From positions 123,773,205 through 123,837,204 of the forward strand of contig NC_133652.1 in NCBI RefSeq assembly GCF_009905375.1: DNA of 64,000 nucleotides, read 5' to 3'. The notes beneath the pieces are model-generated. The model worked only from the letters and a program-made list of their open reading frames with translations. It had not been told where the DNA came from and made no database searches. This document shows positions 11,660-23,500 of the stretch, piece by piece. Origin of the DNA: Apium graveolens (Eukaryota; Streptophyta; Magnoliopsida; Apiales; Apiaceae). The translations under genes and the position numbers were made by a program. Numbering within the stretch: position 1 is the stretch's first letter; each line of letters starts with the position of its first letter.

Positions 11660-11743
11660 AAAATTATAAAATTAGGGGCCTATTAATTTTCAAAAGTGTA
11701 GAATTAGGGCCTTTATTTTAATTAGGAGTATTAATTTTACTAC

Positions 11744-11751
11744 TATAAATA
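11744..11751 (+). promoter_or_regulatory. TATA box of the B LTR (5' copy)
   Basis: TATAAATA, kept in the 3' LTR (21058-21065) and, on the other strand, in both D LTRs (43026-43033 and 33631-33638). In the complete LTR it lies about 550 bases from the left edge, implying a very long R-U5 (about 2.7 kb). Confidence 0.6.
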
Positions 11752-14106
11752 GCCTAATTTTTATTTAATTAATCATAATTATTAATTAAAAATCAGAAAA
11801 ATATACAAAATTCTCTGCAACCGGGTCGGGTTGAACAAATTCGGGTTGAGGATTCAGTCATTGATTTTGATCTGATTTCTGTACCAAATCAAGCAGTTCG
11901 AGTATCCAAATCGAAGGTTTTGATCTGTTCTTTCCATTTCTAGCATCAATTTCACGTTTTAATTCGTAGTTTTTGATTTTCAAATTCTAGGGCTTATGTT
12001 CGAATTAGGACTTTTTGATTCTGGGGTTATTATGATGTTTTGATGATTGATATAGCTTTGTTAGAAGATTTACAGTTGACTCATGGTGTTTAATTGAACA
12101 AACGATTCCTGGATAGTAATTCACGATTTCTAGGGTTTATGTCGGATTTTCAAAACACAACTCGATAATTTCTGTGAATATTTGGTTCTTGTAATGTTAG
12201 GGCTTTGATTGTATATGTTCTTAGCTTCAATTTGCACTATAGAACGTTAAGTTTGGTTTACAGAATCAAAAGATAGGTTTTTGGCCGGAGTTGAATTCGA
12301 TTTTTGACCGGAGATGAAGATTCTGAGATGTTTTTGGTATGTTGTGGCCGGAGTCAGATTGGTGAAGTGATTTGGAATTGATTCTAGCTTAAAAACGAAC
12401 CAAACGGTTCCGTTTTTGGCCTGAAAATGGCTTACCAGATTCTACACCGTTGGCCGGATTCTGGGCAAAATCCGGCGTGTTCTTCACGACCTGGATTTTG
12501 ACCCGTTTGACCCGTGTAAAATACCCGGGTTTGATCTGATTTTGTCAGGAATGGTTTTCTGACATATGTTTCTGGAATTTTGAATTTAATTTTATTTTTA
12601 TTAATTCTAAAAATCTGATTTATTTATTTTATAAATTGATTAATTAATTGTTTAATTAATTGATTTATATTATAAATAATTCCGAATTATTTTCTAAAAA
12701 TTATATTGGATTATTTTCTTAATTATTTAATTATTATTTATCAATTATTTATTAATTATTTAAAAATTATTAATTATTTTGATAATTAATTAAATAATTT
12801 TCAATAAATCATAATAAATTCATTTTAATTCCAAAAATTATAGAAAAATCATTTTTAATTCTGATTTTTCTTAAATAATGATTTAAAAATTATTTTTGAG
12901 TTTTAAAAATTAATAATAATTATTTATAGTGAATAATAAATGGAATTATCAGTGTTTAATTAATAATAACTCAACCGTTAGTCCGATTTGAGTGAAACGA
13001 AAGCCTGTTGACTCAGAAAAATGAATTCTCTTCATTAAAAATAATATCAAAGCTTAATTTCTTCTAAAAATTAGTTGATTTTGTTACTTGTTTGATTATC
13101 AGTCGTAATGCGTGCCGAGACGAGTCCGAAAAATTCCGGAAAAATGGGAAATGAGTCAGATAATGATTAGTTGAGCGATCAGCGAGTCGATTTTTGGTTC
13201 TAAAAATTATTTTAACTATAAAAAAATGATTATGTGCCTATGCGCTTATGTGTATTATGTGGTTCATTGAGTCTTAATTGCTAGTAAGTAATATATGAGT
13301 CATTCATAAGCGCATGGGTAGATGTTAGGAACGGTGTGAAGTCGATTCAAGATATAAATGAAGTACGATGTGACTTAACCAGTCTCTTTTGCCAATAGAA
13401 GCTAAGCCAGCCAGGCAAGTTGAGTCGGTATTAGTCCAAGGTGATAGACGAAAGTGATCTAATTGCAGTGAGTCACGCAAAAGGCAAGTTTTTCCCCTAT
13501 TCTACTTTCAGAATAGTGATATTGATTCAAATGCTTATCACATTTGCACTCTTTTGATTATTGTTCTTAATCACTGATACACACTTGTTATTCCTTTGTT
13601 CATATTTCATTTCGATTCTTGATTTCTCCGTTTCTTTGGATACTTGGTTCATATTCCATTAATGATACATTGAGATTGATATATTCTGGTGATTAGAATA
13701 TGTCAAAGCATACCGATTGTTCCGGTTGCTAAATGATGGACTGGATAATGATATTTTGGGATTGAGTGTGTCTTAATCCTAAGGACCGGGATGACTGGTG
13801 CCTCGACGTGGGCCGTAGTGCTTGGGTACCCGACTGGATCTATATATTGAGATATGGATCTGTATTATATTCTGACTGATCAGCTAGATATATAGATGCG
13901 AACTTGTGTCCAGTTTAGTTCATTTGTACTCGCCAGTAATGGCCTTCTTTCTATTCTCATGAGGTTATATCTTTGCATATTTACCCGGGATGACGGATTC
14001 ATTTAAAATGCTGTAACACTGTTTATATTTTGTGGACTTGTTGAGCAATTTTTGGCTCACCCCTTTTTTTTGTTATTCTTCTTATTGTTTTCAGTTAAGA
14101 AGGAAT

Positions 14107-14229
14107 ATGAAACCCATCAGGACTCAAGTGGTAAAGAAGTGGGTCAAGCCTCGGGATCCTCTCATACCCAAGGTGTTGATCCCAATCCAGGAAGAAAGCT
14201 TTGAGTTGCCTGAGCAGGTGGAGTGTTGA
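14107..14229 (+). CDS. 40-codon ORF inside the 5' LTR of B
   Basis: ATG 14107 to TGA 14227. Starts MKPIRT, contains the word LIPKVLIPIQ, and ends PEQVEC; basic in the first half, acidic near the end. The same frame is open at 23416-23541 (3' LTR) and at 40602-40718 minus (element D). A TTGTTTTCAG stretch, which would serve as an intron acceptor, lies just upstream. It resembles no family I know. Between B and D several differences change the amino acid, so selection for a protein is not shown. Confidence 0.4.
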   Translation: MKPIRTQVVKKWVKPRDPLIPKVLIPIQEESFELPEQVEC

Positions 14230-14501
14230 TAGATAGTGTGTGTGTGTTTGAATAAAAGTTGAACTTAGTTTAAAATGAATTAGATAATGGTTTCTAATAA
14301 AGAGAGTTTATGAGATTTTGAATGTTGTTTTGTAATAAAAGTAGTTAGTGGTTCTTATTTTCATACTTCAACCTAAAAAGATCATGGTTAGTGTTAAAGG
14401 GGTTTAATTTCATTTCTTTATTAATTGTTAATCAGATTGTGTAGGTTTGGTGATTAGCTAGTAACCCCCAGACTTATACCCCGGGTCTGGAGGGCGTTAC
14501 A

Positions 14502-14693
14502 GGTTAGGCATCAGAGCTGTAGGTTTGGTCCCTGAAAATAAGAACATTAGGATTAAAATAGGATAGGGAGATCACATAAGATAGGGATAGTCAAATTAGG
14601 AAGAATAGTGTTAGGATTTAGGTCAGATTAGAATAGGGAAGTATAAATCTTAGGATTGTTAGTGACCTTTTCTTTTCTTTGGTACATTATCAG
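14502..14693 (+). other. Primer region and leader of element B
   Basis: CATCAGAGCT lies a few bases after the LTR end and corresponds to the tRNA-iMet primer site TGGTATCAGAGC in mutated form; the matching place in element D is 40309-40320. The remaining bases are purine-rich leader with no reading frame. Confidence 0.6.
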
Positions 14694-15428
14694 ATGGCAT
14701 CTTCTGGTTATTCTGCGTCTTCCGAGAGGACAGTCACTGGGCCAGCAGCACCAGTTATACCTCCAGTATCTGAGTATATGTTTCCTCCTCTACCACCTCC
14801 ACCACCATTGCCACAGGAGCCGGTACCACCAGTACAGGGGATAGTTCATGACCCCATAGAGATGTTTGATCCATTTGAGTTCCTTGAGCCGATGGTTCCT
14901 TTATCAGTTGAGCATCAGTTTATACCGGGTATTGAGCAGGAATTACCACCACCACCATTGTTACTTCCTATACCAGTGCATGCCCCAGAGCCGGACATAG
15001 TTCAGATGATTCCAGTCGAGGGGATGGGAGAGCATAATGTGGATCTACAGTTAGGTTTACCACAGCAGGGTGCAGGTATACCGAGGGTTCCTTCATAGGA
15101 GTCAGTAGATCAGGTTGCTCAGCCGTATATGGTACCATACCATGAATATAGAGTTATGAGGGATGATGTGAAGTATTGGTGGGCACAGTGTCGAGAGATC
15201 ATGCATATGTTTGATCAGAGGGACAGAGGATCGTTAGCGGCCCTACAGTTGGATTACTATATGAGACAGCGATTATAGTCAGTATTGATGAGTGCTACTT
15301 GGGAGCTTGATGATTTGATCCATGATGGACCACCTTCTTTCGCAGAGTTCTACAGGATATTCTGATTGGCACAGACTTTAGTCCAGGCACTTAGAGAGGA
15401 GCTTAGGCGTATTCCGCCTGGGTTTTGA
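14694..15428 (+). pseudogene. Proline-rich extra ORF upstream of gag in element B
   Basis: ATG 14694 (starts MASSGYSAS) runs in one frame to TGA 15426, 245 codons, with three internal stops: TAG 15096, TAG near 15276, and TGA near 15363. At the two TAG positions element D has CAG. Residues 1-130 are rich in Pro with PPLPPPPPLP-type runs; residues 140-244 are a charged, probably helical segment with PYHEYRVMRDD, MFDQRDRG, and a closing LRRIPPGF. Element D has a co-linear copy (39327-40055). I know no name for this protein. It is separate from gag, which starts 500 bases later. Role unknown. Confidence 0.7.
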
Positions 15429-15930
15429 GGCAGTGATAGTTGAGACAGTGACTCCAGAGTACATGTGTATATAGATGCAGCATAGTATAACCTAGTGAGT
15501 AGTGTGTATGCGTGTATCAGTAGTTTAACTTGTAGTAGTAGTTTAACTTGTAGCGATAGTGTGACTTGTAGCAGTAGTGATTACCAGTAGCCCGAGACTT
15601 TTTGTATCAAGCATTTACACCTGAAGCTGGTGTCACGTATATATAAGATGAACTTTTTTCAATTCCTTTTTATTTAAATTTCAGTCTTTACAGTTTTACA
15701 GCATTTACTTTCACTTTATTGTTTTACAGCTTTTCATATTATAATTCCTGTTGAAAAAAAAAAAGAACAATCATTTTATTTAACTGTTTACATTTCCAGT
15801 TTTTACATTCAGCAACTGTTTGCTTTATATAAATCATGTTATTAATACAGGATAAATCGTTTTCCTTACATATTGTCAATTGTTTATTAAACTGTTAAAG
15901 AAATATCACCTGTTTTATTATCAGAAGAAG
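15429..15930 (+). other. Spacer between extra ORF and gag in element B
   Basis: No reading frame. At about 15505-15585 a ~20-bp block around AGTAGTTTAACTTGTAG is repeated three to four times with drift. The rest is T-rich and may hold an intron acceptor or leader before gag. Confidence 0.5.
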
Positions 15931-17140
15931 ATGGCACCAAAGAGAAAGACTAGGGCTGAGACCTCTAACAGCAATTCTGAAGACCAGACTAATGAGACCA
16001 TAAACCAAATGTTCCATCTGATGCAACAACAGATGGTAATGATGCAGCAGCAGATGCAGCATCAACAACAGCAGATACAACAACAAATGTTGCAACAGCC
16101 ACCTCGTCATGAGCCTCAATTACCACAAGTATTACCTGTTGTTACTTTTAAGCAGTTTCAGTCAGTTAAACCTCTAGAATTTGAAGGGTCTACTAATCCT
16201 ATTAAAGCTACCACCTGGTTAAAAGAGATAGAGAAAGCGTTTGCACTAGTGAAGATAGGTAAGGACCAGAAGACCGATTTTGCTAGTTACTTGTTGAAAG
16301 GAGAGGCGAATTATTGGTGGGAATCTAAAAAGGCTTTGGAGGGTGAAGATGTTATTTCGTGGGATAGGTTTAAAGAGTTGTTTTTAGAAAAGCATTTTCC
16401 TCGCTATGTGAAGAACCAAATGCAGATTAAGTTTCTAGAACTGAAGCAGGGAAATATGTCCGTGGCAGAATATGAAACCAAATTTACTGAGTTGGCTAGG
16501 TTTGTTCCAGAACAGGTTGACACTGAACAGAAGCTAGTTTAAAGGTTTCAAGAAGGGTTACAACCATGGATTCGTGGCCAAGTTGCAGTTTTCGAATTGA
16601 CGACGTATATGGCCGTAGTTCAGAAAGCTCTGATTATAGAAGGGGAAAGTGAAAGATCTCAGCAAGACAAAGGACAGGGAAGTTTCCAGGATCGCTCCAG
16701 CAGAAAGCCGGGATTCCAAGCCCGGGCAAATTTGAATTTTAAAAGGATAGGACAAGGTCCACAGAAAGCAGGTAATCGTTTCCAAACCTCTAGTCAGCAG
16801 GGAATGGTCAGAGTTCCAGTGCCGTACTGTAAGACATGTAATCGAAAGCATACTGGTGTATGTATAAAAGGGATGTAATGTGTTATCGGTGTAAGCAGAA
16901 AGGGCATTATTCTAACGAATGTCCAACAGGTAGAACAGCGGAAATGACTTGTTTCCGGTGTGGAAAGAAAGGACATATCGCCAGAAATTGCAAAGGACCA
17001 GCTATGGCAGCCAGTATTCCAAGAGTGTTGGCATTACCTCCGCCGCCGCCTAATCTACCCAAAGCAAGAACTTTTAACATGACAATGAAAGAAGCAGTGC
17101 ACAGTCCAAGTGTGATTGCAGGTACGCTTTTGGTGAATTC
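15931..17140 (+). pseudogene. gag of element B
   Basis: ATG 15931 (starts MAPKRKTRAET), a Gln/Met-rich segment, then the retrotransposon capsid domain (WLKEIEKAF, ASYLLKGEANYWW, FLEKHFPRY, LELKQGNMSVAEYE). TAA at 16540 interrupts it. Two zinc knuckles follow: CYRCKQKGHYSNEC (16881-16922) and CFRCGKKGHIARNC (16950-16991). A one-base deletion near 16870 shifts the frame just before the first knuckle. Two knuckles and an in-frame gag-pol are usual for this gypsy group. The start is supported by the homologous start in element D (38816). Confidence 0.88.
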
Positions 17141-17600
17141 CGTAAGTTCAAAAGTATTAATTGATTCTGGAGCTACTCGTTCATTTATTTCTGAAGAATT
17201 TCTTGATAAGTTACATTGTGGAATCGAATGGTTGGGCGAGACATTAATTATAAAATTAGCGAATGACGACCAAGTTTCAGTGGATCGAGTATGTCCTGCT
17301 TGTGATATAGAAATAGCCGGACATCATTTTTCGGTAGATTTAATTCCTTTTAAGTTAGGAGAATTTGATGTCATTTTGGGAATGGATTGGTTAGCTTGTC
17401 ATAATGCTCAGATAGATTGCGCGAATAAGAAAGTCAAATTGCGAACTGCGGAAAATGTAACGGTAATATTCAAAGGCGAAAAATAGCGGAAGAAATTTCT
17501 CACTGTGATGCAGACAAAACGGTTGCTTCGACAAGGATGTGAGGCGTACATAGCTTACGTGTTGGATACTGAAAAAGGAAGTCCTAGAATATAAGACATT
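17141..17600 (+). pseudogene. Aspartic protease of element B
   Basis: VLIDSGATRSFIS (catalytic DSG near 17163) and the later DVILGMDWL (near 17368) mark a complete retropepsin fold. TAG 17484 ends the frame; element D has CAG there. A further TAA lies near 17593, just before the RT. Confidence 0.85.
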
Positions 17601-18460
17601 CCAGTGGTATGCGAGTTTCCAGACGTATTTCCAGACGAGCTTCCAGGGTTACCTCCAGATCGAGAAATTGAGTTCACGATTGATCTAGCACCAGGCATAG
17701 AACCAGTTTCGAAAGCTCCATATCGAATGGCTCCAGTTGAAATGAAGGAATTGTCAACGCAACTGCAAGATCTTCTAGACCGAGGCATCATACGACCTAG
17801 TGTATCCCCATGGGGTGCACCAGTGTTATTCGTAAAGAAGAAGGATGGCAGCATGCGATTGTGCATCGACTATCGGGAATTGAATAAACTCACTATTAAG
17901 AACAAGTATCCTTTACCGAGAATTGACGATTTGTTCGATCAGCTAAAAGGAGCAGCATGGTTTTCTAAGATAGATTTGCGATCAGGCTATCATCAATTGA
18001 AGATTAAAGCTGAAGATATTCCCAAGACTGCGTTTCGCACGAGATATGGACATTACGAGTTTTTGGTAATGGCATTCGGTTTGACAAATGCGCCAGCAGC
18101 ATTCATGGATCTAATGAAAAGAGTATTCAAGAGATACTTGGACAAATTCGTGATTGTATTAATTGATGACATCTTGATTTACTCAAGGACAGAAGAAGAG
18201 CATGCGAAATACTTTAGGATAGCTTTGGAAATTCTAAGGAAAAAATAACTATACGCGAAATTTTCGAAATGTGAATTCTAGTTACGAGAAGTACAATTTC
18301 TAGGGCATATCATCAGTAGAGAAGGAATCCAAGTTGATCCAGCAAAGATTGAAGCTGTGTTAAATTGGGAAAGACTAAAGACGCCGACAGAAGTTCGAAG
18401 TTTCTTGGGATTGGCAAGATACTATCGAAGGTTTGTCAAAGATTTTGCGAAAATAGCAGC
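17601..18460 (+). pseudogene. Reverse transcriptase of element B
   Basis: Full palm domain: [40 protein letters not shown], and the catalytic LIDDILIYS (Asp codons 18165-18167 and 18168-18170), all intact. The frame stops at TAA 18246 and again at TAG near 18280, where a Trp codon is expected (CEFW), then resumes with FLGHIIS and the [16 protein letters not shown] connection. Confidence 0.9.
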
Positions 18461-19130
18461 GCCGCTAACCAAGTTAACTCGAAAAAGTGAAAAGTTTGAA
18501 TGGAATGATAAATGTGAGGAAAGTTTTCAAGATCTGAAGAATCGGTTAGTAACCGCACCGGTACTTGTATTACCAGACAAATATGGAAATTTCATCATTT
18601 ACCGCGACGCTCCGTATCGCGGGCAAGGATGTGTATTGATGCAACAAGGTAACGTCATCGCATATGCTTCAAGACAACTTAAACCTCATGAACAGAAATA
18701 TCCTACTCATGACCTGGAATTGGAAGCGATCGTATTTGCGTCGAAGCTTTGGAGATATTATGTCTATGGTGAAAAAAGTGAAATCTACACAGATCATAAA
18801 AGTCTGAAGTATATCTTTACGCAAAAGGAGCTGAACATGCGACAACGTCGATGGCTGGAATTGACAAAGGATTACGATGTCAGGATCAGTTATCATCCAG
18901 GGAAAGCAAATGTTGTAGCAGAAGCGCTGAGCAGGAAAGAAAGATTGAATCGGTTAACTTTATGTGAAGAATTAACCAAGGAATTCGACAGATTAGAAAT
19001 CGAGATTCGTATTCCCAATGAATCTGCAGAAGCTATCTACGCTATGACTTTCCAACCAGAGTTGCTCGAGAAGATTCGCCGCTGTCAAGAAGAATTAATG
19101 AGTCAAGATGACGACCTAACGGGAGAAGAG
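18461..19130 (+). pseudogene. RNase H of element B
   Basis: Contains [12 protein letters not shown] (first Asp, 18606-18608), [19 protein letters not shown], and NVVAEALSR. In the last motif the usual catalytic Asp of ADALSR is Glu (codon 18921-18923), so activity is doubtful even apart from the stops. The frame itself is open through the domain. Confidence 0.87.
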
Positions 19131-20060
19131 ATCACCACTCAGAAAGATAAGGAAGGAATTTTACGCTTTGCATCAAGAATCTGAATCCCTAATGTGGTAA
19201 AATTAAAAGAAGAAATAATGCGAGATGCGCACAGTTCAAAGTATTCCATTCATCCAGGAAGCATAAAAATGTATCGCGGTCTGAAGGAAAACTTTTGGTG
19301 GCCGAACATGAAGAAGGAAATAGCAGAATGGGTGAGTAAATGCTAACGAGTTAAAGCGGAACATCAATGTCCGAGCGGATTATTACAACCGTTAGACATT
19401 CTAGAATGGAAATAGGAACATCTAGCAATAGATTTTGTAGTAGGACTACCGAGGACTAGGGCAAATCATGATGCGATATGGGTAATCATTGACAGACTCA
19501 CAAAGTCAGCACATTTTCTACCAATTAACGAAAGATTTTTACTTGACAAGCTAGTGCACATATATCTCAAGGAAATTGTGATGCGACATGGAGTTCCAAT
19601 ATCTATCGTGTCTGATCGAGATCCTCGTTTCAACTCAAGATTTTGGAGACAATTTCAAGAATGTCTTGGAACTAAATTGAACATGAGTACCGCTTATCAT
19701 CCGCAAACCGATGGGCAAAGTGAAAGAACTATCCAAACGATTGAAGACATGCTACGAGTTTGTGCGATCGATTTTGAAGGTAGTTGGGATGAACATCTAC
19801 CTCTAGTGGAATTTTCTTATAATAACAGCTATCACACCAGCATTGGAATGCCACCGTATGAAGCACTATATGGGAGAAAATGCAGATCAACAGTACATTG
19901 GAATAAAGTTGGAGAACGCAAAATTTTGGGTCCAGAATTAATTCAACAGATGAAAGAAAAGATTGAACTCATTCGGAAACAACTCAATGCAGCACAAGAC
20001 AGGCAGCGCAAATATGCAGATCAAGCCAGGAAAGATATGGACTATCAGGAAGGATAAAAT
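19131..20060 (+). pseudogene. Integrase of element B
   Basis: The zinc-binding region (HPGS...WWPNMKKEI) is damaged: the second Cys pair has lost four residues and carries TAA at 19344. Stops also at TGA near 19181 and TAG near 19414, both at Trp positions. The catalytic core keeps D-D-E: Asp 19431-19433, Asp 19614-19616 (VSDRDPRF), and Glu 19722-19724 (GQSERT). The frame ends at TAA 20055. Confidence 0.88.
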
Positions 20061-20468
20061 GTACTACTCAAAATATCGCCATGGAAAGGATTGACCAGAT
20101 TTGGAAATAAGGGTAAATTGAAACCACGATACGTCGGACAATTTGAAATTTTGAAGAAAGTGGGAAAAGTTGCGTACGAATTAGCTTTACCGCCTCATAT
20201 GCAACATATTCATAATGTGTTTCACGTGTCAATGCTTAAGCAATATAATCCTGATTTTAGGCATGTAATAGAGTATGAGCCGATAGAAATCCAACCTGAT
20301 TTGTCTTTTGTAGAGCAGCCGGTAAGAATTTTAGATCGGCGACAGAAAGTGTTGAGAAATAAGTCTGTATATTTAGTGCGAGTGTTGTGGAGAAATCCTA
20401 TGGTTGAAGAATCAACCTGGGAACTTGAGAGCGAGATGTTAGAAAAATTCCCTCATTTGTTTCCATAG
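20061..20468 (+). pseudogene. Integrase C-terminus with chromodomain, element B
   Basis: GNKGKLKPRYVGQFEI and NVFHVSMLKQYNPD form the integrase C-terminal domain; VRILDRRQKVLRN, VLWRN and EESTWELESEM form a Tekay-type chromodomain, ending at TAG 20466. In chromoviruses this domain directs insertion toward heterochromatin; that role is known for the family and inferred here. Confidence 0.87.
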
Positions 20469-20492
20469 AAGATTCTGAGGATAAAATCCTAT

Positions 20493-20506
20493 TAAGGGGG
20501 GAAGGA
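20493..20506 (+). other. Polypurine tract of element B
   Basis: TAAGGGGGGAAGGA directly before the TGTAACGACTGG start of the 3' LTR. The same tract in element D lies at 34230-34244 on the other strand. Confidence 0.85.
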
Positions 20507-23500
20507 TGTAACGACTGGGAAATATACGTTTATATTATATCAGAATCATAATAAATAAGGTGTGTTATGTGTTACGTGCATTTCGTGTCATTTCTGTATT
20601 TTTAAGGTATTTTTCAGATATTTTATTATGCATTCATCGTTTTCATTTCAAACGTTTTACGACCCAAACAATGATTTTAAAGCCAGTATTTCAAATAAAA
20701 TAATGGGCCTTATTTTTCACCAAATGGCTTGTACAATCGCATTATTCTGAACATCTAGATATTTTATAAATTTTCTTGTTTTACGAAAAATGACTTTTCC
20801 AGGCCCCATTGGGTGTCAAAAACCCCCACAAAAATCACATTTTTATTTTTATAAAATTATAGGACTTTCATTTATATTATTTCTTTGCATTTTTGCATTA
20901 TTCACAATTTTTGGGAAATTTTGGCATATATATTGTATATATAAAATATTTATAAATTAAATTTTAATACTCAAAAATTATAAAATTAGGGGCCTATTAA
21001 TTTTAAAAAGTGTAGAATTAGGGCCTTAATTTTAATTAGGAGTATTAATTTTACTACTATAAATAGCCTAATTTTTATTTAATTAATCATAATTATTAAT
21101 TAAAAATCAGAAAAATATACAAAATTCTCTGCAACCGGGTCGGGTTGAACAAATTCGGGTTGGGGATTCAATCATTGATTTTGATCTGATTTCTGTACCA
21201 AATCAAGCAGTTCGAGTATCCAAATCGAAGGTTTTGATCTGTTCTTTCCATTTCTAGCATTAATTTCACGTTTTAATTCATAGTTTTTGATTTTCAATTT
21301 CTAGGGTTTATGTTCGAATTAGGAATTTTTGATTATGGGGTTATTATGATGTTTTGATGATTGATATAGCTTTGTTAGATGATTTACAGTTGATTCATGG
21401 TGTTTAATTGAACAAACGATTCCTGGATAGTGATTCACGATTTCTAGGGTTTATGTCGGATTTTCAAAACACAACTCGATGATTTCTGTGAATATTTTGT
21501 TCCTGTAATGTTAGGGTTTTGATTGTATATGTTCTTAGCTTCAATTTGCACTATAGAACGTTAAGTTTGGTTTACAGAATCAAAAGATAGGTTTTTGGCC
21601 GGAGTTGAATTCGATTTTTGACCGGAGATGAAGATTCTGAGATGTTTTTGGTATGTTGTGGCCGGAGTCAGATTGGTGAAGTGATTTGGAATTGATTCCA
21701 GCTTAAAAATGAACCAAACGGTTCCATTTTTGTCCTGGAAATGGCTCACCAGATTCTACACCGGTGGCCGGAATCTGGGCAAAATCCGGCGTGTTCTTCA
21801 CGACCCGGATTTTGACCCGTTTGACCCGTGTAAAATACCCGGGTTTGATCTGATTTTGTCAGGAATGGTTTTCTGACATATGTTTCTGGAATTTTGAATT
21901 TAATTTTTATTTTTATTAATTCTAAAAATCAGATTTATTTATTTTATAAATTGATTAATTAATTGTTTAATTAATTGATTTATATTATAAATAATTCTGA
22001 ATTATTTTCTAAAAATTAGATTGAATTATTTTCTTAATTATTTAATTATTATTTATCAATTATTTATTAATTATTTAAAAATGATTAATTATTTTGATAA
22101 TTAATTAAATAATTTTCAATAATTCATAATAAATTCATTTTAATTCCAAAAATTATAGAAAAATCATTTTTAATTCTGATTTTTCTTAAATAATGATTTA
22201 AAAATTATTTTTGAGTTTTAAAAATTAATAATAATTATTTATAGTGAATGATAAATGGAATTATCAATGTTTAATTAATAATAATTCAATCGTTAGTCCG
22301 ATTTGAGTGAAACAAAAGCCTGTTGACTCAGAAAAATGAATTCTCTTCATTAAAAATAATATCAAAGCTTAATTTCTTCTAAAAATTAGTTGATTTTGTT
22401 ACTTGTTACTTGTTTGATTATCAGTCGTAATGCGTGCCGAGACGAGTCCGAAAAATTCCGGAAAAATGGGAAATGAGTCAGATAATGATTAGTTGAGCGA
22501 TCAACGAGTCGATTTTGGTTCTAAAAATTATTTAAACTATAAAAAAATGATTATGTGCCTATGTGCTTATGTGTATTATGTGGTTCATTGAGTCTTAATT
22601 GCTAGTAAGTAATATATGAGTTAGTCATAAGCGCATGGGTAGATGTTAGGAACGGTATGAAGTCGATTCAAGATACAAATGAAGTACGACGTGACTTAAC
22701 CAGTCTATTTTGCCAACAGAAGCTAAGCCATCCAGGCAAGTTGAGTTGGTATTAGTCCAAGGTGATAGACGAAAGTGATCTAATTGCAGTGAGTCGCGCA
22801 AAAGGCAAGTTTTTCCCTATTCTACTTTCAGAATAGTGATATTGATTCAAATGCTTATCACATTTGCACTCTTTTGATTATTGTTCTTAATCACTGAAAC
22901 ACACTTGCTATTCCTTTGTTCATATTTCATTTCGATTCTTGATTTCTCCGTTTCTTTGGATACTTGGTTCATATTCCATTAATGATACATTGAGATTGAT
23001 ATATTCTGGTGATTAGAATATGTCAAAGCATACTGATTATTCTGGTTGCTAAACGATGGACTGGATAATGATATTTTGGGATTGAGCGTAATCCTGAGGA
23101 CCGGGATGGCTGGTGCCTCGACGTGGGCCGTAGTACCTGGGTACCCGACTGGATCTATATATTGAGATATGGATCTGCATTATATTCTGACTGATCAGCA
23201 GAATATAGATGCGAACTTGTTTCCAGTTTAGATGGCTGATCCGCAGAATATGGCCTTCTTTCTATTCTCGTGGGGTTATATCTTTGCATATATACCCGGG
23301 ATGACGGATTCATTTAAAATGCTTTAACACTGTTTATATTTTGTGGACTTGTTGAGCAATTTTTGGCTCACCCTTTTTTTGTTATTCACCTTATTGTTTT
23401 CAGTAAAGAAGGAATATGAAACCCATCAGGACTCGAGTGGTAAAGAAGCCGGTCAAGCATAGGGATCCTCTCATACCCAAGGTGTTAATCCCAATCCAGG

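Larger units (their letters stand above)
11660..14501 (+). repeat. 5' LTR of element B, lacking its first ~467 bases
   Basis: Aligns with 20974-23808 throughout. Position 11660 corresponds to 20974, so the segment equivalent to 20507-20973 is missing and foreign LTR sequence (element C) abuts it. Ends GGAGGGCGTTACA. Contains a TATA box, GGCCGGAGT-rich sequence, a very AT-rich block (about 12580-12920), and a 40-codon ORF. Confidence 0.93.
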
